Made by a program: the position numbers and the translations under genes. Below are positions 37,701-48,489 of a stretch of DNA of 64,000 nt, piece by piece. The DNA lies in assembly GCA_023653625.1 (NCBI GenBank), contig CM042911.1, positions 23,596,192 through 23,660,191 on the forward strand, in the 5' to 3' direction. The notes under the pieces are model-generated. The model did no database searches and was not told where the DNA came from. It saw nothing but the letters and a program-made list of their open reading frames with translations. Position 1 is the stretch's first letter. Each line of letters opens with the position of its first letter. Origin of the DNA: Triadica sebifera. Lineage: Eukaryota > Streptophyta > Magnoliopsida > Malpighiales > Euphorbiaceae.

Positions 37701-40700
37701 TACATGGATAGTCCACCGGCTTTTGAAGAAAAATTTGGCTTCAAAGTGTGCAAGTTAAAAAGGTCATTATATGGCCTCAAATAGTCTCAGAGAGCTTGGT
37801 TTGAAAAGTTCAATCAATTTGTTAGAAAGCAAGAATATTCTTAGGGCCAAGTTGACCATACCTTGTTTTTCAAATTCTCTTATGAAGGAAAGACTGTTGT
37901 ATTAATAGTTTATGTTGATATTATTCTCACAGGTGATGATGTGGTTGAAATTGAAATATTAAAGAAGAGTCTTGCATCAAAATTTGAGATTAAGGATTTG
38001 GAAGCCTTAAGATATTTCCTTGGAATGGAAATTGCCTATTCAAGGAAATGAATTGTTGCATCTCAATGTAAATATATTCTTGATCTCTTGAAAGACATTG
38101 GAATAAGTGGCCGCTGACCGGTTGAAACTGCCATTGATCCCACTGTGAAATTTTGGGAAAAGGGAAGTTTTCTTGTTGATATTGGTAAATGTCAGAAATT
38201 GGTTGACAAATTAATCTACCAGTCTCATACACGACTGAATATTGCTTTTTCAGTCAGTGTTAGTCAATTCATGTATGCATCTTATGAAGAACATCTTGAG
38301 GTGATATATCAGATTTTAAGATATTTGAAGTCCACTCCTGGAAAAGATCTGTTTTTTAAGAAGACTAATCAAAGGGGTATTGAAGTATTTACAAATGCTT
38401 ATTGGGCTGGTTCCGTAAATGACATAAGATCTACTTCAGGGTATTGTACTTTTGTATGAGGGAACTTGGTTATTTGGCGAAGTAAATAGCAAAGTGTTAT
38501 TGCTCGAAGTAGTGCAGAAGCTGAATTTAGAGCAATGACTCAAGAAATTTGTGAGGTAATGTGGATACATAGAATTCTCAAAGAGCTTAAGAAGGTGGAA
38601 CTTCATTTGAAGTTATATTGTGATAGTAAGGCTGCAATAAGTATAGTTCACAATCCAGTTCAGCACGATAGAACGAAGCATATTGAGATTGACCGACACT
38701 ATATCAAGTGAAAAATTGAAGCTAAAACTAACTGTTTACCTTTTGTTTCTTCTAGTCAACAAATAACGGACATCTTGACCTAGAGTCTTGCAAGACATAA
38801 CTTTGAGCATCTAATAAGCAAGTTGGGTAAGATTGACATTTATACACCAACTTGAGGGGGAGTGTAGGAAAATCAGGGATTTGATGTTAGGAAATCAGGA
38901 ATATTTTCTTAGTTTATATTTTCTTTGTATTTTAATTTTATTCCTTTTGTATTCCTTATTTTTAGGGACACAAGTCTTATATAAACTTGTATGTCTCTTT
39001 GTGAGAAAATAAGAAAATTGGGAGTAAAATTTCTCTCTTTTTCCAACATTGTTTTTTCCATTTTTATCTTTTGGTTGCTTTCTTTAGTTCTTTTAAGTTG
39101 GTTTACATATTATTGTTATTTTGTGTTATAGCGTTAATTCTCGGTGTTATTTTCCTTTCATCTGGCCTTTCTTATGATCCCATTTGATGTTTAAGTAGTT
39201 ACTTGAGTAGGTCTCTCCTTAAGATAAATATTTAAATTCCTTACTTGTGCTGATATAATTCTTAAATAAATATGTACTAAATGGCTATCAAAAAGGTTTA
39301 CTATTGTCTTTCTGTTTTTCTTTTTTAATTCATGGATAGTTTGTAAATTTTATATTTTTGTTTTTTGGTAGGCTGTTGAGTTTGGGAGATTAGTTGGGTC
39401 ATTAAGACCTGAGGAATCAGAAGATGTGATTGCATCTGCATGCCAGAAACTTATTGCTATTTTTCACCAGCGCCCTGAGCAGAAAATTGTTTTTATGACC
39501 CAGCATGGGTTACTTCCTCTGATGGAGTTGCTTGAAATTCCTAAAACTCGAGTATGAAAGCTAGGATAAGTATTTGTCTTCTTTTTAAATTGTTATTATT
39601 ATTGTGAACTTAGATTTGGATGACATATAAGCTGATTGTCAGGGTATGATCTTTTTTTACAATGCAGGTTATATGCTCTGTCCTTCAACTTATAAATCAG
39701 ATTGTAAAAGATAATACCGATTTCCAGGAAAATGCTTGTCTTGTTGGCCTGGTAAAAATATTTACATTCAGGTTTTATGTTCATTGTGGCTATAATCCAT
39801 TACCAATGTGCAGTTTTAACAGTCCATTTATTGTTGTTCCATCTAGTAAAACAAACATACTTTTAGAAACTCATAGTAGTTGAAAATTCCGTTTTCTTTT
39901 TTTTTTTCCTGGAAGGATTTTCTAATACAAAAAGGTTTGGACTAGATTGAAATCATTTTCTTCTACATAGTTGATGAATATCCCAACTTTGGATGGTAGC
40001 AAAATATCTTTTGGCTTTAACAATCATATGAAATTTCTTATTTGGGCTAATGACCAAAACATTCAAAACAATCAAAACAATGGGTGTATTTTTCATTTGA
40101 GGCTACCTTTTACTTTTCTCTCAATAGCCTATGCAACCAGCACCATGATAACATGCTCTTGTGGATTAACATAAATATCTTTGACCTGACTACAAAAGAG
40201 TTCAAGCCTAGGATCTTAAAAAACAAAAAGGTTTCCTTGGCGTTCTAATAATTTGAATATAATATTATTTAATTTAATAATAATTTGAATTTAAATATCA
40301 TTTAGAATTATAATTTAAATGAAGTCCTAGTTATCATAATGAAAAAGTGAAAAATCAAAATTACCTTGCAGTTGGCTGCCATGTGATCTGGGGCAGGATA
40401 TTTTAAAAGGAAAGCTAACTTGGATTGCATTATAGTAAATAGATAAACTTATAGCCACTATTGATAATTTTAGAAGTCGTAGCGGTAATTGAAAAAATGC
40501 ATATCTTTTTAATTTTTTCGTCAAGCCTTCTGATTTTGGGTCAACTAGTCAAGCTAAGATGAGTTTTGACATCTTTAGTTGACTTTCTAAAGTTATCTTG
40601 CTGGAGCTTGAACTTGAAGCTGGTGCAACTCAATTTTTTTTCCCTTTAAATCCACAATTTGGTATGGTGTATTTGCCTTGGGTTTTGCCCTGATCGCTTT

Positions 40701-43700
40701 TAATTGAATGTGGGAAGTTGAAAGTAACAAACTGATATAGGCATGTTTAATATAATGAGATCATTAATAACGTTGTCATTTGGCTTGTTTGTGAGTCTGA
40801 ACGAACTGAACTTGCTCATGTTCAATCCCATCTCTCTATCTCTCTCTTACTCGCACACACATGTAATGAAATTATGTCATGATCATTAAGTTTCAGTTGG
40901 TTCATAAATGAAATTACACCAAACAAACTAGGATGAATTCTTACCAAACTGCAGTTGTTTTCTACAAATAGGTAGGGTTCTTGAGTCTTACTTTTATTGG
41001 TCTTTTTATTCATATTCATAGATCCCAGTTGTCATGAGCTTTGCTGGGCCTGATCGGCCCCGCGAAATTCAAATGGAGGCAGCCTATTTCTTGCAGCAGC
41101 TTTGCCAATCAAGGTGGATATTTATCCTTTGTGCTATTAGAATTAATGGCATCGATTTTTCTTTAAAAAATTCCGGATTAGGAGTGAGAATGATGACTTT
41201 TTGTTGCAGCCCATTGACATTGCAAATGTTTATTGCTTGCCGTGGAATTCCTGTTTTGGTGGGCTTTCTAGTGGCTGATTATGCAAAATACAGGTTGGTG
41301 CTTTACAATTAAGCAATATGTTTTGATAGGTAGAAAAAGTAGTTGTCCTGGGAATGGGCCTATTGATTGCACACTTACATTTGATGAATGCTAATATGCT
41401 GTGCTCCCTAAAGTACATAGCAGAAGTTCCATTCAAATTATTTTTGCACTTTATTTCATGGCTTAATGATGAAAAAAATATCCTGAAGTTACACTTTTCA
41501 TCTGTAACATTTGGGACAATTTCAGCCTAATTTGTGATGTGTAAAACTCACAAAATTAGCTCAATAAACAAAAAATAAGTATCATTATTTATTTTGAACA
41601 CCAATGACAAATGATATTTACTTTTTCAATTTTTTTTTCATATCTAAATAAATTTGCTTTTTTTATTTATCAATTATTAGGAAAACAAGTACAGAAAATG
41701 AATGTATGCTTATCAGTGTTTCAAATGAGTACAACAAATACATTTTTGCCAATTGATATAACTTATATAAGGATTTATATGTACGTACTCCTCTTATAGA
41801 ATTGAATGGGCTGAAATTGAAAATTAAATTAATAAATAAAGGAATAGGAATATAATTGAAATAACAGAAAGTTTAAGCTCTGTTTCCTTTTTTTCTTTTG
41901 GGTCATTAGGCCTTATTATTTATTTCCTTCGTGTTTTCTAAATTGTTGCAGGCTTATTAATTTATGAAAGATAAACAATAATATGCCAAAATTACCAAAG
42001 TCCTTGGGGAGTAAAAATGATTACTAATGGACCTTCTAGGTGTATTGGTTGGTTAATGACAGAATAGGTTTCCAAATTCCAAGTTTTTACCACTTTTACA
42101 GCTTATGTTTTAGTCTGCTAATATTTTGAACCATTCATGTTGGGTCCAACATTGGTTTCTTCTACTCTTTCATGATGTTTAATGGTCATATGAATGAAAT
42201 GTCTGGATGCTGCTGGAGCTTTCCTTTTCTTTGATGATGAGAGCATTTCAAATAATGTGAGAAAAATAAAGTGAACATGAAGTATATAATAAATTAAGCA
42301 ACTGTAGAATTCCTCATTTTCAGATGTTGATTAGTCACATAATTCTCTAATTTTTTGCATCATTTATGTTTGCAGATGTTTAATCACTTAGCATTTACAA
42401 CTGGATTCGGTTGCTCATAGAAATGTTTATTATAAAAGTGTTTTTCTTTGAATAATTATTGTAATTATCAATGAAATATTAATAAAATTTTACTAATTAG
42501 AGTTCTTATTTAATTTAATTTAATTTGAATCTATATTTATTCGTTGAATGCTTACAGTGAAAAAAGACTGAATTTAACTGCAACTTATGTTTTAGATTTT
42601 TGGTTAACAGTTGTAGTAGCCATTGTTGCAATATAATCTCTGCCTCACCTTTTAAGAAAAGCTTCTACAAATAAAAGATTGCGAATTTTCATTATATTAC
42701 AAGATACAAGCTATAGTATTTAATAATTTAAAACTCAAAGTAAAAAATCTTTTAGCCAAATAAAAATGCAGATAACCTATAATAATACAAAGGAAGTGTA
42801 AAACTCATGAATACTCGTGATATTGAATTTTTGGAATCTTAGTCAAAGTCTGTCCTGTGACTTCATGTCATTTAATCAATACCACTAAGCATGTATATTA
42901 TTGAGACAAGATATTTTAATATTATTCCAATCTCAATTTTATTTTCGTTCATTTAGTGTGTGTATATGTATATATGCATATGAAGTTGTTAAAAGTACTA
43001 AACAAGTTTATTTCTATGTTACACTGTATTTGTAGTTTTTGTCATTAACTCGTATATTTGCAAGCTAAATAGCACCCGATATTCTATTCAACTCCATGAC
43101 AAAAAGGCTAGTCTTACTAAATGCAGCGATTCTGCTTTTCACATCCAGGGAAATGGTTCATCTAGCTATTGATGGCATGTGGCAGGTCTTTAAGCTTCAA
43201 AGATCTACACCAAGGAACGACTTTTGTCGTATAGCTGCAAAAAATGGAATACTTCTTCGGCTTATCAACACCCTTTATAGTTTGAATGAGGCAACTAGGC
43301 TAGCTTCTATTTCAGTTGGAACTGGATTTTCACTGGATGGTTCTGTTCAACGGCCACGTTCTGGTCCATTGGATACCAGCCACCCTACTTTTGTTCAGAA
43401 TGAGGCAAGACTTTCTGCATCCGATCAGCCTGATGTCCTCAAAGCTAGGCTTGGTATGATTGAACATCCCTTGTCCACGGGAATGCAAGAACCTTCTCAT
43501 GCTTCTACTTCACATTCGCAGAGGTCTGATCCCATTCAGCCAGATGCTAGATACCTTGTAACAGATACTGATAGACCTCATTATAGCAATGCTGCATTGG
43601 AAACTTCTGCTGCTTTAGAAAAAGCTGGAAATATAGCCACCAAAGACTCTTCAGCAAATGTTTCTAAAGAGCGAGACAACTTGGAAAGATGGAAACTTGA

Positions 43701-46700
43701 TTCATCAAGAGCAGAAATTGATGTTAGGCAGCAGCGAGTCAGTGCTTCCATTAATAGGACATCTACGGACAGACCACCAAAGTTGATTGAAAGCACATCA
43801 AATGGTCTTCCAACCATGGTACCTACTCAGCCAGAGCAAATTCGACCTCTTCTGAGTTTGTTGGAAAAAGAACCACCATCTAGACATTTCTCTGGTCAGT
43901 TGGAGTATGTACGGCACATCCCAGGGTTGGAGAGACATGAAAGCATATTGCCTTTGTTACATGCTAGTGAAAAGAAAGCAAATGGAGAATTGGATTTTCT
44001 GATGGCAGAATTTGCTGGTAACTGATTTCCTTAATGTTCATTGCTTGGTTGAAATTTGTGAAATGTTCACTTAAACTAGGCAAGATATATTTTTGGATCC
44101 CTGAACTGTAGCATCTTTTGCCTATTTTGTCATTGTACTTTTATTTGGTTCTGTTGGGTCCCTGAACTTTTATTTTTGTCACTATTAGTCATTTTTTAAT
44201 AGAATTATATTATTTGATACAGATGGTAGTTAAAATTATTATATTTTAATAAAAAATTTCTTATCAAATGCTCTAATATTAGATAGGATGCCGGCCCTGG
44301 CTTATTCCATAGATACTGCCATTGTGTCATCCAGCTACCTTTTCATATTGGGAATAACTCTTTTATCGTCAGTTGTCCCTTTTTTTGGCATACCTACATC
44401 AATGTAATGTACTTTTATCAACTCTGGTGAAAAAAGGACTAATACTGCCAGTAATAAAAGTTAAGGGACTCAATTAAACTGAATAAAAGTTTGAAGACTC
44501 AATAGAGAAAATGCTATAGTTCAGGGACCCTAGGATGCATTTTTCCATTAAACTAGTACTGCCTATAAAGAGTTCATCTTAGAAATATATGATTTTGATG
44601 AATAGAATTGAATACTTTGGAAGGAATACTCTGGAATCAGAGTTGCATTTTAAATTCTTGTGATTTATCTCTCTCCTTTATGGTGTATTTGAAATGTCTG
44701 TATAGAATGCACAGCACCGAAAGGAGTACTAATTTTCTGGGATTTTGTTTTATGACCATCTCCCTTTTATGCTTGGAAGAGGTTTTTTTTTATTATTTTA
44801 TTATTTTTCATTTCAATTTTAACCACTGTGGTTTGTTCAATAAATAAGTTTTACTGTTTGATTTCACCAATCTGGACATTTGGAATTTTTGAAGGTGTGA
44901 TTGTGCTTTATGTTTTGCAGAGGTAACTGGGCGAGGAAGAGAAAATGGAAATCTGGACTCTACCCCTAGAGTTTCACATAAGACTGTAAATAGAAAGGTT
45001 GGAATGCTGGCATCTAATGATGGAGCTGCTTCCACATCTGGTATTGCATCTCAAACAACCTCTGGGGTACTGTCTGGTTCTGGTGTTTTGAATGCTAGAC
45101 CTGGGAGTGCAACTTCGTCTGGATTACTTTCCCATATGGTCTCAACTATAAATGCAGAAGTTGCCAGGGAATACCTGGAAAAAGTGGCAGACCTTCTGCT
45201 TGAGTTTTCTCGAGCAGATACAACTGTGAAATCCTATATGTGTAGCCAAAGCTTGCTTAGTCGTCTTTTTCAGATGTTCAATAGAATTGAGCCTCCTATT
45301 CTTTTAAAGGTATCTAAGGGTATTGCTATTAGCCTTATTCATCAGTTTGTCTAATCTCTCTATCAAAAAAAAAAAATGAAAACACTTATTTTGCTCCTCT
45401 TATTTATGGGCAGATACTCAAATGTATAAATCATCTGTCAACTGATCCAAATTGCTTAGAGAATCTTCAGCGCGCAGATGCAATCAAGTTCTTGATCCCA
45501 AATCTTGAACTCAAAGATGGACCTCTTGTAGAACAAATTCATCACGAGGTTAGCCTTTGTTATTAACATCCTTGTAACAGCAGTGAATGGGCTATAAGCT
45601 GCTCATATATAGAATCTAAAGTACGGGTGTGCAAAACTGTTCCAAACCGAATGTGTCTGAACAAAGTAACTGACAGGTTCGGTTCGGTTTATTCGGGTAT
45701 TATGGATCGATTCTGGTATAAATTTTTCAAAATGCATTTCCTGGTATCAGGTTGGTTTGGTTCTTTATGATTACTTTATTATTTTACTCAAATTTGACTG
45801 AACCAAGCCAAGAAATTTGGTTTTCCCTAGTTCGGTCTGGGTAGCTTTATGAGATATTTTTGAGGTTCAGGTATTGACCTGAACTGACTGCTGAAGACCT
45901 CTAATCTGAACTACGTTAACAACACTCTTTAAACTTTGTTGTATATTTTACTGCACTGCAGTAGCACTTAACCCACATTTGCGAATATGGTTCATCCTTG
46001 TAATGTTTGATAATTATTTCGGTGACATATTAAAACTGATGTTGCTTGCTTGAAAGTTTACTTTGAAGTTTCTATTTTCTTTCAAATTACTTTTAATCCT
46101 TTTCTTATGTCTGGATTGTCAATTAAACATTTCCTACACCACTCTATTTCTAGTTTTCTATTCCTGATATTGTTATTCATTTGTCGGTGTAGTAAATGAG
46201 AGGGAAAAAAAGGAAAATCTTTGGTTCAGTAGTCACCAATTAGTACTACATTGCAAATTCTTGCCATTTATCTTGAGAATATATGTAATTTTTTTACTAC
46301 AGTTATGTTGTCACATTAAAAGTTAGGTTCTTTTGATTTCTTTTTTCCTCTTCCAGTTGCCTAGTTTAAGCATTTAATGTGAACTGTCGATCTTGTGCAT
46401 GTACTTATGTTGTGCTTGTGCATAAGTATGTTTATCCCATAAATGGTTATAAATATTTCCAGCAATCCACTTATCGTAGATTTCTCACAATTTTCTTTTT
46501 GTGAAGGTCCTCAATGCACTATTTAATTTGTGCAAGATAAATAAGAGGAGACAGGAACAAGCTGCTGAAAATGGAATAATTCCACATTTGATGAATATTA
46601 TTATGACAGATTCTCCATTAAAACAGTATGCGTTATCTTTACTTTGTGATATGGCACATGCATCCCGTAATTCAAGAGAACAATTAAGAGCCCATGGTGG

Positions 46701-48005
46701 TTTGGATGTGTACTTGAGCTTGCTTGATGATGTGTTTTGGTCAGTGACAGCATTGGATTCCATTGCTGTTTGCTTGGCCCATGACAATGACAATCGCAAA
46801 GTAGAACAAGCATTGCTGAAAAAGGATGCAGTTCAAAAATTGGTGAAGTTCTTCCAGAGCTGTCCTGAACAACAATTTGTGCATATTTTGGAGCCATTCT
46901 TAAAAATCATCACGTATGCTATTTCGTATCATCCTCTGTTTTTATTTGAAAATCATATCTTCTTATTCTTCAGCATTGAGAATTGTGGTTATCCTAACAG
47001 TAACATTGTATATATGCATATATGCTATGAAGCATGGAAATTGTGACTGCACAATATGTTGTGTTTCCAATACGTTTCCAACACTGGCACCCACCAAACA
47101 CCGACTCAAAATGTCCTTAGTGCATTTTGTAATTTTCTAAAATTAGAAACGCATTTTTTAAGTTAGAAATGCATTTTTTCCTTTCAAAAAACCTAAAATA
47201 TCTATCCAACACTAATCATTGCTTAATATACTTGATTTTGTCATTTTTGTTTAATTTTATAATAAAATAATAATTTTGCAATTATATCTATTGAATTTAA
47301 TTATTTATAAATATACTCCTGTATTTTTAATATTTACATGTTTCTCTTGCATGTCCGTATACTTTTATAACTGTCTTTTTTCAATGTTCGTTTTCATGTC
47401 CATATCCGTGTCTGTGCCCCTGGATATATGTGTGCGAGCATGCACATGAATGTGTATCTGAAAATATGGTCATCTTTTTTATTTTCCCTTTTTTCCCTCT
47501 TTTTAAATTCTGCATAGGCATCATAGGATGTACACCTGCATATATTCTCTTTGAAATCCATGTATCTATCCCCTTCAGAATGCGTGTTGTTCATTTTTTG
47601 TTCTTTTGAATGCAGGAAATCATCCCGCATAAACACTACATTAGCTGTTAATGGTTTGACACCTTTGCTCATTGCAAGGCTGGACCATCAGGATGCAATT
47701 GCACGTCTAAATTTGCTTAAACTAATTAAGGTATTTTTACCTCTTGATGGTTTGTCAAGCTCTGCTTTCAGGAATATTTCTGCACTTGCAATGGATATGA
47801 ATTGCTAAATGAAATCGATTGTGGACAGGCTGTGTATGAGCATCACCCTCGGCCAAAGCAATTGATTGTGGAGAATGATTTGCCGCAAAAACTTAAGAAT
47901 TTGATAGAGGAACGTAGAGATGGACAGAGCTCAGGAGGGCAAGTTCTGGTAAAACAAATGGCTACTTCACTGCTCAAAGCACTTCACATCAACACTGTTC
48001 TGTAA
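13410..48005 (+). CDS. MAP3KE1: MAP3K epsilon protein kinase (Cdc7-like MAPKKK), 24 exons, intact
   Basis: Exons: 13410-13469, 13917-14051, 15304-15324, 16378-16451, 16555-16645, 16729-16812, 18552-18653, 21430-21561, 21886-21957, 28668-28768, 29842-29956, 30140-30532, 32597-32929, 33028-33072, 39372-39551, 39668-39751, 41022-41113, 41210-41293, 43149-44017, 44921-45309, 45414-45548, 46507-46913, 47616-47730, 47829-48005. The sum is 4,290 nt, giving 1,429 residues with no internal stop, slightly longer than the Arabidopsis relatives. All 23 introns have GT-AG borders. The kinase domain (about 20-274) and C-terminal ARM-like region match plant MAP3K epsilon closely; known family members act in pollen viability, plasma-membrane/cell-division signalling and, in Solanaceae, immune cell death. 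The start at 13410 is chosen because MSRQTTSSAFHKSKTLDNKY matches the family N-terminus. The exon structure is my reconstruction; no transcript data were used. Confidence 0.95.
18872..18913. repeat. (TA)n microsatellite in intron 7
   Basis: About 21 uninterrupted TA units. This is a low-complexity tract, and the apparent short frame across it (18842-19078) is not a gene. Confidence 0.9.
19190..19856 (+). repeat. Diverged tandem duplication inside intron 7
   Basis: Two segments about 440 bp apart (from about 19190 and from about 19625) align in the same order. Both contain a TTCTGTATG/TTTTGTATG...TTCTTGCT block, GTCTTTTCTAGTTGA, CTTGAAACTTA/CTTGAAGCTTTA, GTTGAACC, AGGATGGA, GGTAGATGAGTTGCTAC and TTGTTTCTTAT. 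The second copy ends against the MITE at 19863. Divergence is substantial, so the duplication looks old. Confidence 0.65.
19863..20437 (+). mobile_element. hAT-like MITE copy 1 (intron 7)
   Basis: The element begins CTATGTTGCTGGGACTC and ends GTGTCAGAGTAACATAG, giving imperfect terminal inverted repeats of about 17-20 bp. It is flanked by an 8-bp duplication, TCTAGAGC (19855-19862) and TCCAGAGC (20438-20445), with one mismatch; 8-bp duplications are typical of hAT elements. It has no coding capacity. A related copy lies inverted in intron 12 (31621-32096). Confidence 0.75.
22610..26320. repeat. Inverted repeat pair within intron 9 bracketing about 3.6 kb
   Basis: Segments near 22640-22735 and 26205-26320 are inverted relatives, sharing CCAAGCT-AAG, ATCAGCTCATTAAG/ATTAGCTCATTAAG and GCCAAGCTT. 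They could be the ends of a large non-coding DNA transposon, inside which the hAT-like element at 23539-24273 is nested. No target duplication was found and the interior has no transposase, so the element class is not assigned. Confidence 0.4.
23539..24273. mobile_element. hAT-like non-autonomous element, 735 bp (intron 9)
   Basis: It is flanked on both sides by the perfect 8-bp duplication ACACTAAG (23531-23538 and 24274-24281). The ends are inverted: GTAGAGCTGACAATTTTTGA on the left and, reversed, AGAGGTGACAATTCGTGTCG on the right. Subterminal ACGACAC / GTGTCGTG motifs recur on both sides, as in hAT elements. The centre is AT-rich with a (TA)n tract at 23804-23830. There is no transposase. 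Confidence 0.85.
26995..28598 (-). repeat. Probable solo LTR in intron 9
   Basis: Read on the minus strand, the segment starts TGTTAGAGAGATGCCC at 28598 and carries a TATA box, GAGTATAAATAC, near 27290-27280, spaced as in an LTR U3/R boundary. The other end is placed only approximately, near 27 kb. No primer-binding site or pol remnant follows, hence solo LTR. No matching target duplication was found, so the limits are tentative. Confidence 0.42.
27930..28021. repeat. 46-bp tandem duplication in intron 9
   Basis: Two adjacent copies (27930-27975 and 27976-28021) differ by a single C/T (AGTGGCGAA versus AGTGGTGAA). The near identity suggests a recent slippage or duplication. Confidence 0.85.
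29842..33072 (+). CDS. MAP3KE1: MAP3K epsilon exons 11-14: variable linker and conserved GGNEL region
   Basis: Exons 11-14 encode about residues 291-586. Exons 11 and 12 (29842-29956, 30140-30532) are acidic, Ser/Asp/Glu-rich and poorly conserved, as expected for a disordered regulatory linker. Exon 13 (32597-32929) holds the family-specific blocks GGNELSRFSDPPGDAS, DLFHPLDKN, KNDLATKLRATIAQKQME and GGDLFRLMMGVLKDDV. Exon 14 is a 45-nt exon encoding VFDEKLPAENLFPLQ. The acceptor of exon 13 (TTTGAAG, ending at 32596) is weak in pyrimidines near the junction but is supported by the conserved K-A-x-K-T join and by frame. Confidence 0.9.
31621..32096 (-). mobile_element. hAT-like MITE copy 2 (intron 12), inverted relative to copy 1
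   Basis: A 476-bp element starting TATGTTACTCGGACAC and ending GAGTCTAAGCAACATA, flanked by a perfect 8-bp duplication GAATGTGT (31613-31620 and 32097-32104). Its left end matches the reversed right end of copy 1, including TGTTACTC-GACACTTC and TTCACTTTAAAAGT, so the two copies are head-to-tail inverted. The GGTATGAGATC-TTCACTTTAAAA segment is duplicated internally at about 31684-31740. It has no coding capacity. Confidence 0.82.
33829..34013 (+). repeat. 5' LTR of copia element in intron 14
   Basis: Begins TGTAGG and ends CCAACA, immediately followed by TGATATCAGAGC (34014-34025), a near match to the tRNA-iMet primer-binding site. It contains a TATA-like CTTATATAAAC. Confidence 0.93.
34399..35330 (+). 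pseudogene. copia gag remnant in intron 14
   Basis: From the ATG at 34399 the frame gives MASHWKTALTNSTS and is soon stopped. The gag core is then recognisable in pieces (NSMELAIGKPFMFLP, DVWEAVSNTYSDMENSSQIF, FVFLAGLTKELDEVQGKILG) separated by stops, and leads to a zinc knuckle CDHCKKP-HTREIYW in which the middle Trp codon is now TAA and the last Cys is Tyr. It would have encoded the capsid protein and is not functional. Confidence 0.8.
35331..38800 (+). pseudogene. copia pol remnant in intron 14 (PR, INT, RT, RNase H)
   Basis: The protease motif is degraded (HTWVITSVVTD where an active DSGATD core is expected). Integrase keeps RSDNGKKYF and, 35 residues later, the Glu of IAERKNK, but with stops in between the zinc finger and core. 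Reverse transcriptase is recognisable from WKEAIVEEMRALEKNNTWS through CKWVFTVKYN, YKARLVTKGF, YSETFAPVAKL and VYVDIILTGDD; one Asp codon of the usual YVDD box is absent (37911-37940). RNase H remnants with ARSSAEAEFRAM and RTKHIEIDRHYIK lie near 38495-38710. Several frameshifts and stops separate these blocks. Confidence 0.85.
38863..39048 (+). repeat. 3' LTR of copia element in intron 14
   Basis: Preceded by the polypurine tract CTTGAGGGGGAG (38851-38862). It starts TGTAGG and ends CCAACA like its partner, with roughly 92% identity by eye. The TATA-like CTTATATAAAC is retained, so a cryptic promoter or terminator inside the intron is possible. Confidence 0.93.
39372..48005 (+). CDS. MAP3KE1: MAP3K epsilon exons 15-24: C-terminal ARM/HEAT-like region
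   Basis: Exons 15-24 encode residues 587-1429. Helical ARM/HEAT-type repeats are visible in two blocks: about 587-780 (for example VICSVLQLINQIVKDNTDF and EAAYFLQQLCQSSPLTLQMF), and about 1100-1429 (LADLLLEF-type helices, LFNLCKINKRRQEQAAENG, SREQLRAHGGLDVYLSLLDD). Between them is a Ser/Thr/Pro-rich disordered stretch in the 869-nt exon 19. The protein ends QMATSLLKALHINTVL, matching the family C-terminus, so the 3' end is complete. In the Arabidopsis proteins this region is associated with membrane localisation and partner binding; here that is inference by homology. Confidence 0.93.
44080..44547. mobile_element. Mutator-like MITE (intron 19)
   Basis: A 468-bp element flanked by a perfect 9-bp duplication TTAAACTAG (44071-44079 and 44548-44556), the length typical of Mutator-like elements. 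Its ends are long imperfect inverted repeats sharing TCCCTGAACT-TAGCAT and adjacent sequence. No transposase is encoded. Confidence 0.82.
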
Positions 48006-48489
48006 ATTCATATTGTTTCACTCAAATTTGTATATATAATCTTTTAGGAATGGTTTCCGCTTTTCTTTATTATGATGAACTAGTGTTTTTGTTTTCTGGC
48101 ATTTTTCTATCTTCAATCATTTGAGCCCAAGAAGATTGGGGTGCCCAATTTATTCGAAATGTCTGAGAGGACCGAAGTTCAATCGAATGCTTGTCCTTTA
48201 GGCATCTCTGAGGCTTTCTTTTTGTTGGAATTGTGCTACCGATCTGTTTGTTACCCTTTTATTTTTTTTTGGGTGGTTGGTTGTGCCTTTTCCCGCACTT
48301 TATCAGTTCGATTTATACCTAATTTTTGGCCTGTATATTTTCGTATTTATATCCATGATCTAAAAGAGAGAAATGGTAGCTAGCTAATACTTTAAACGAC
48401 AGATCAATATCCACCATTTTTTTCCTTCTTACTCAAGGATTTGCTGCTAAGGCTGTTAACGGAAAAGGTGGAGAAACCTCCCAAGATAA

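Larger units (their letters stand above)
33829..39048 (+). mobile_element. Complete but dead Ty1/copia element in intron 14, sense orientation
   Basis: A 5,220-bp element bounded by 185/186-bp LTRs and a perfect 5-bp target duplication TTGTT (33824-33828 and 39049-39053). In order it shows the PBS, gag, a zinc knuckle, protease, integrase before reverse transcriptase (the copia order), RNase H, a polypurine tract and the 3' LTR. Many stop codons and frameshifts inactivate it. The LTRs differ at about 14 substitutions and two small indels. It lies on the same strand as the kinase gene between exons 14 and 15. The short LTR and 5-kb size fit several small copia lineages; I do not assign one. 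Confidence 0.95.

Noticed and set aside
43581..43817. Minus-strand open frame within exon 19
   Set aside because: Antisense shadow of the 869-nt kinase exon.
45622..45905. GGTTCGGTTCGGTTT-containing stretch in intron 21 that might be a transposon
   Set aside because: Suggestive of a repeat family with GGTTCGGTT-rich ends, but I could find neither inverted termini nor a target duplication.
47068..47410. Possible repeat in intron 22 (CCAACACTGGCACCC near one side, GTCCATATCCGTGTC near the other)
   Set aside because: No convincing inverted ends or target duplication; left as ordinary intron.
48141..48383. 80-codon frame just after the kinase stop codon
   Set aside because: Hydrophobic and Phe-rich, with no domain; probably 3' UTR sequence.
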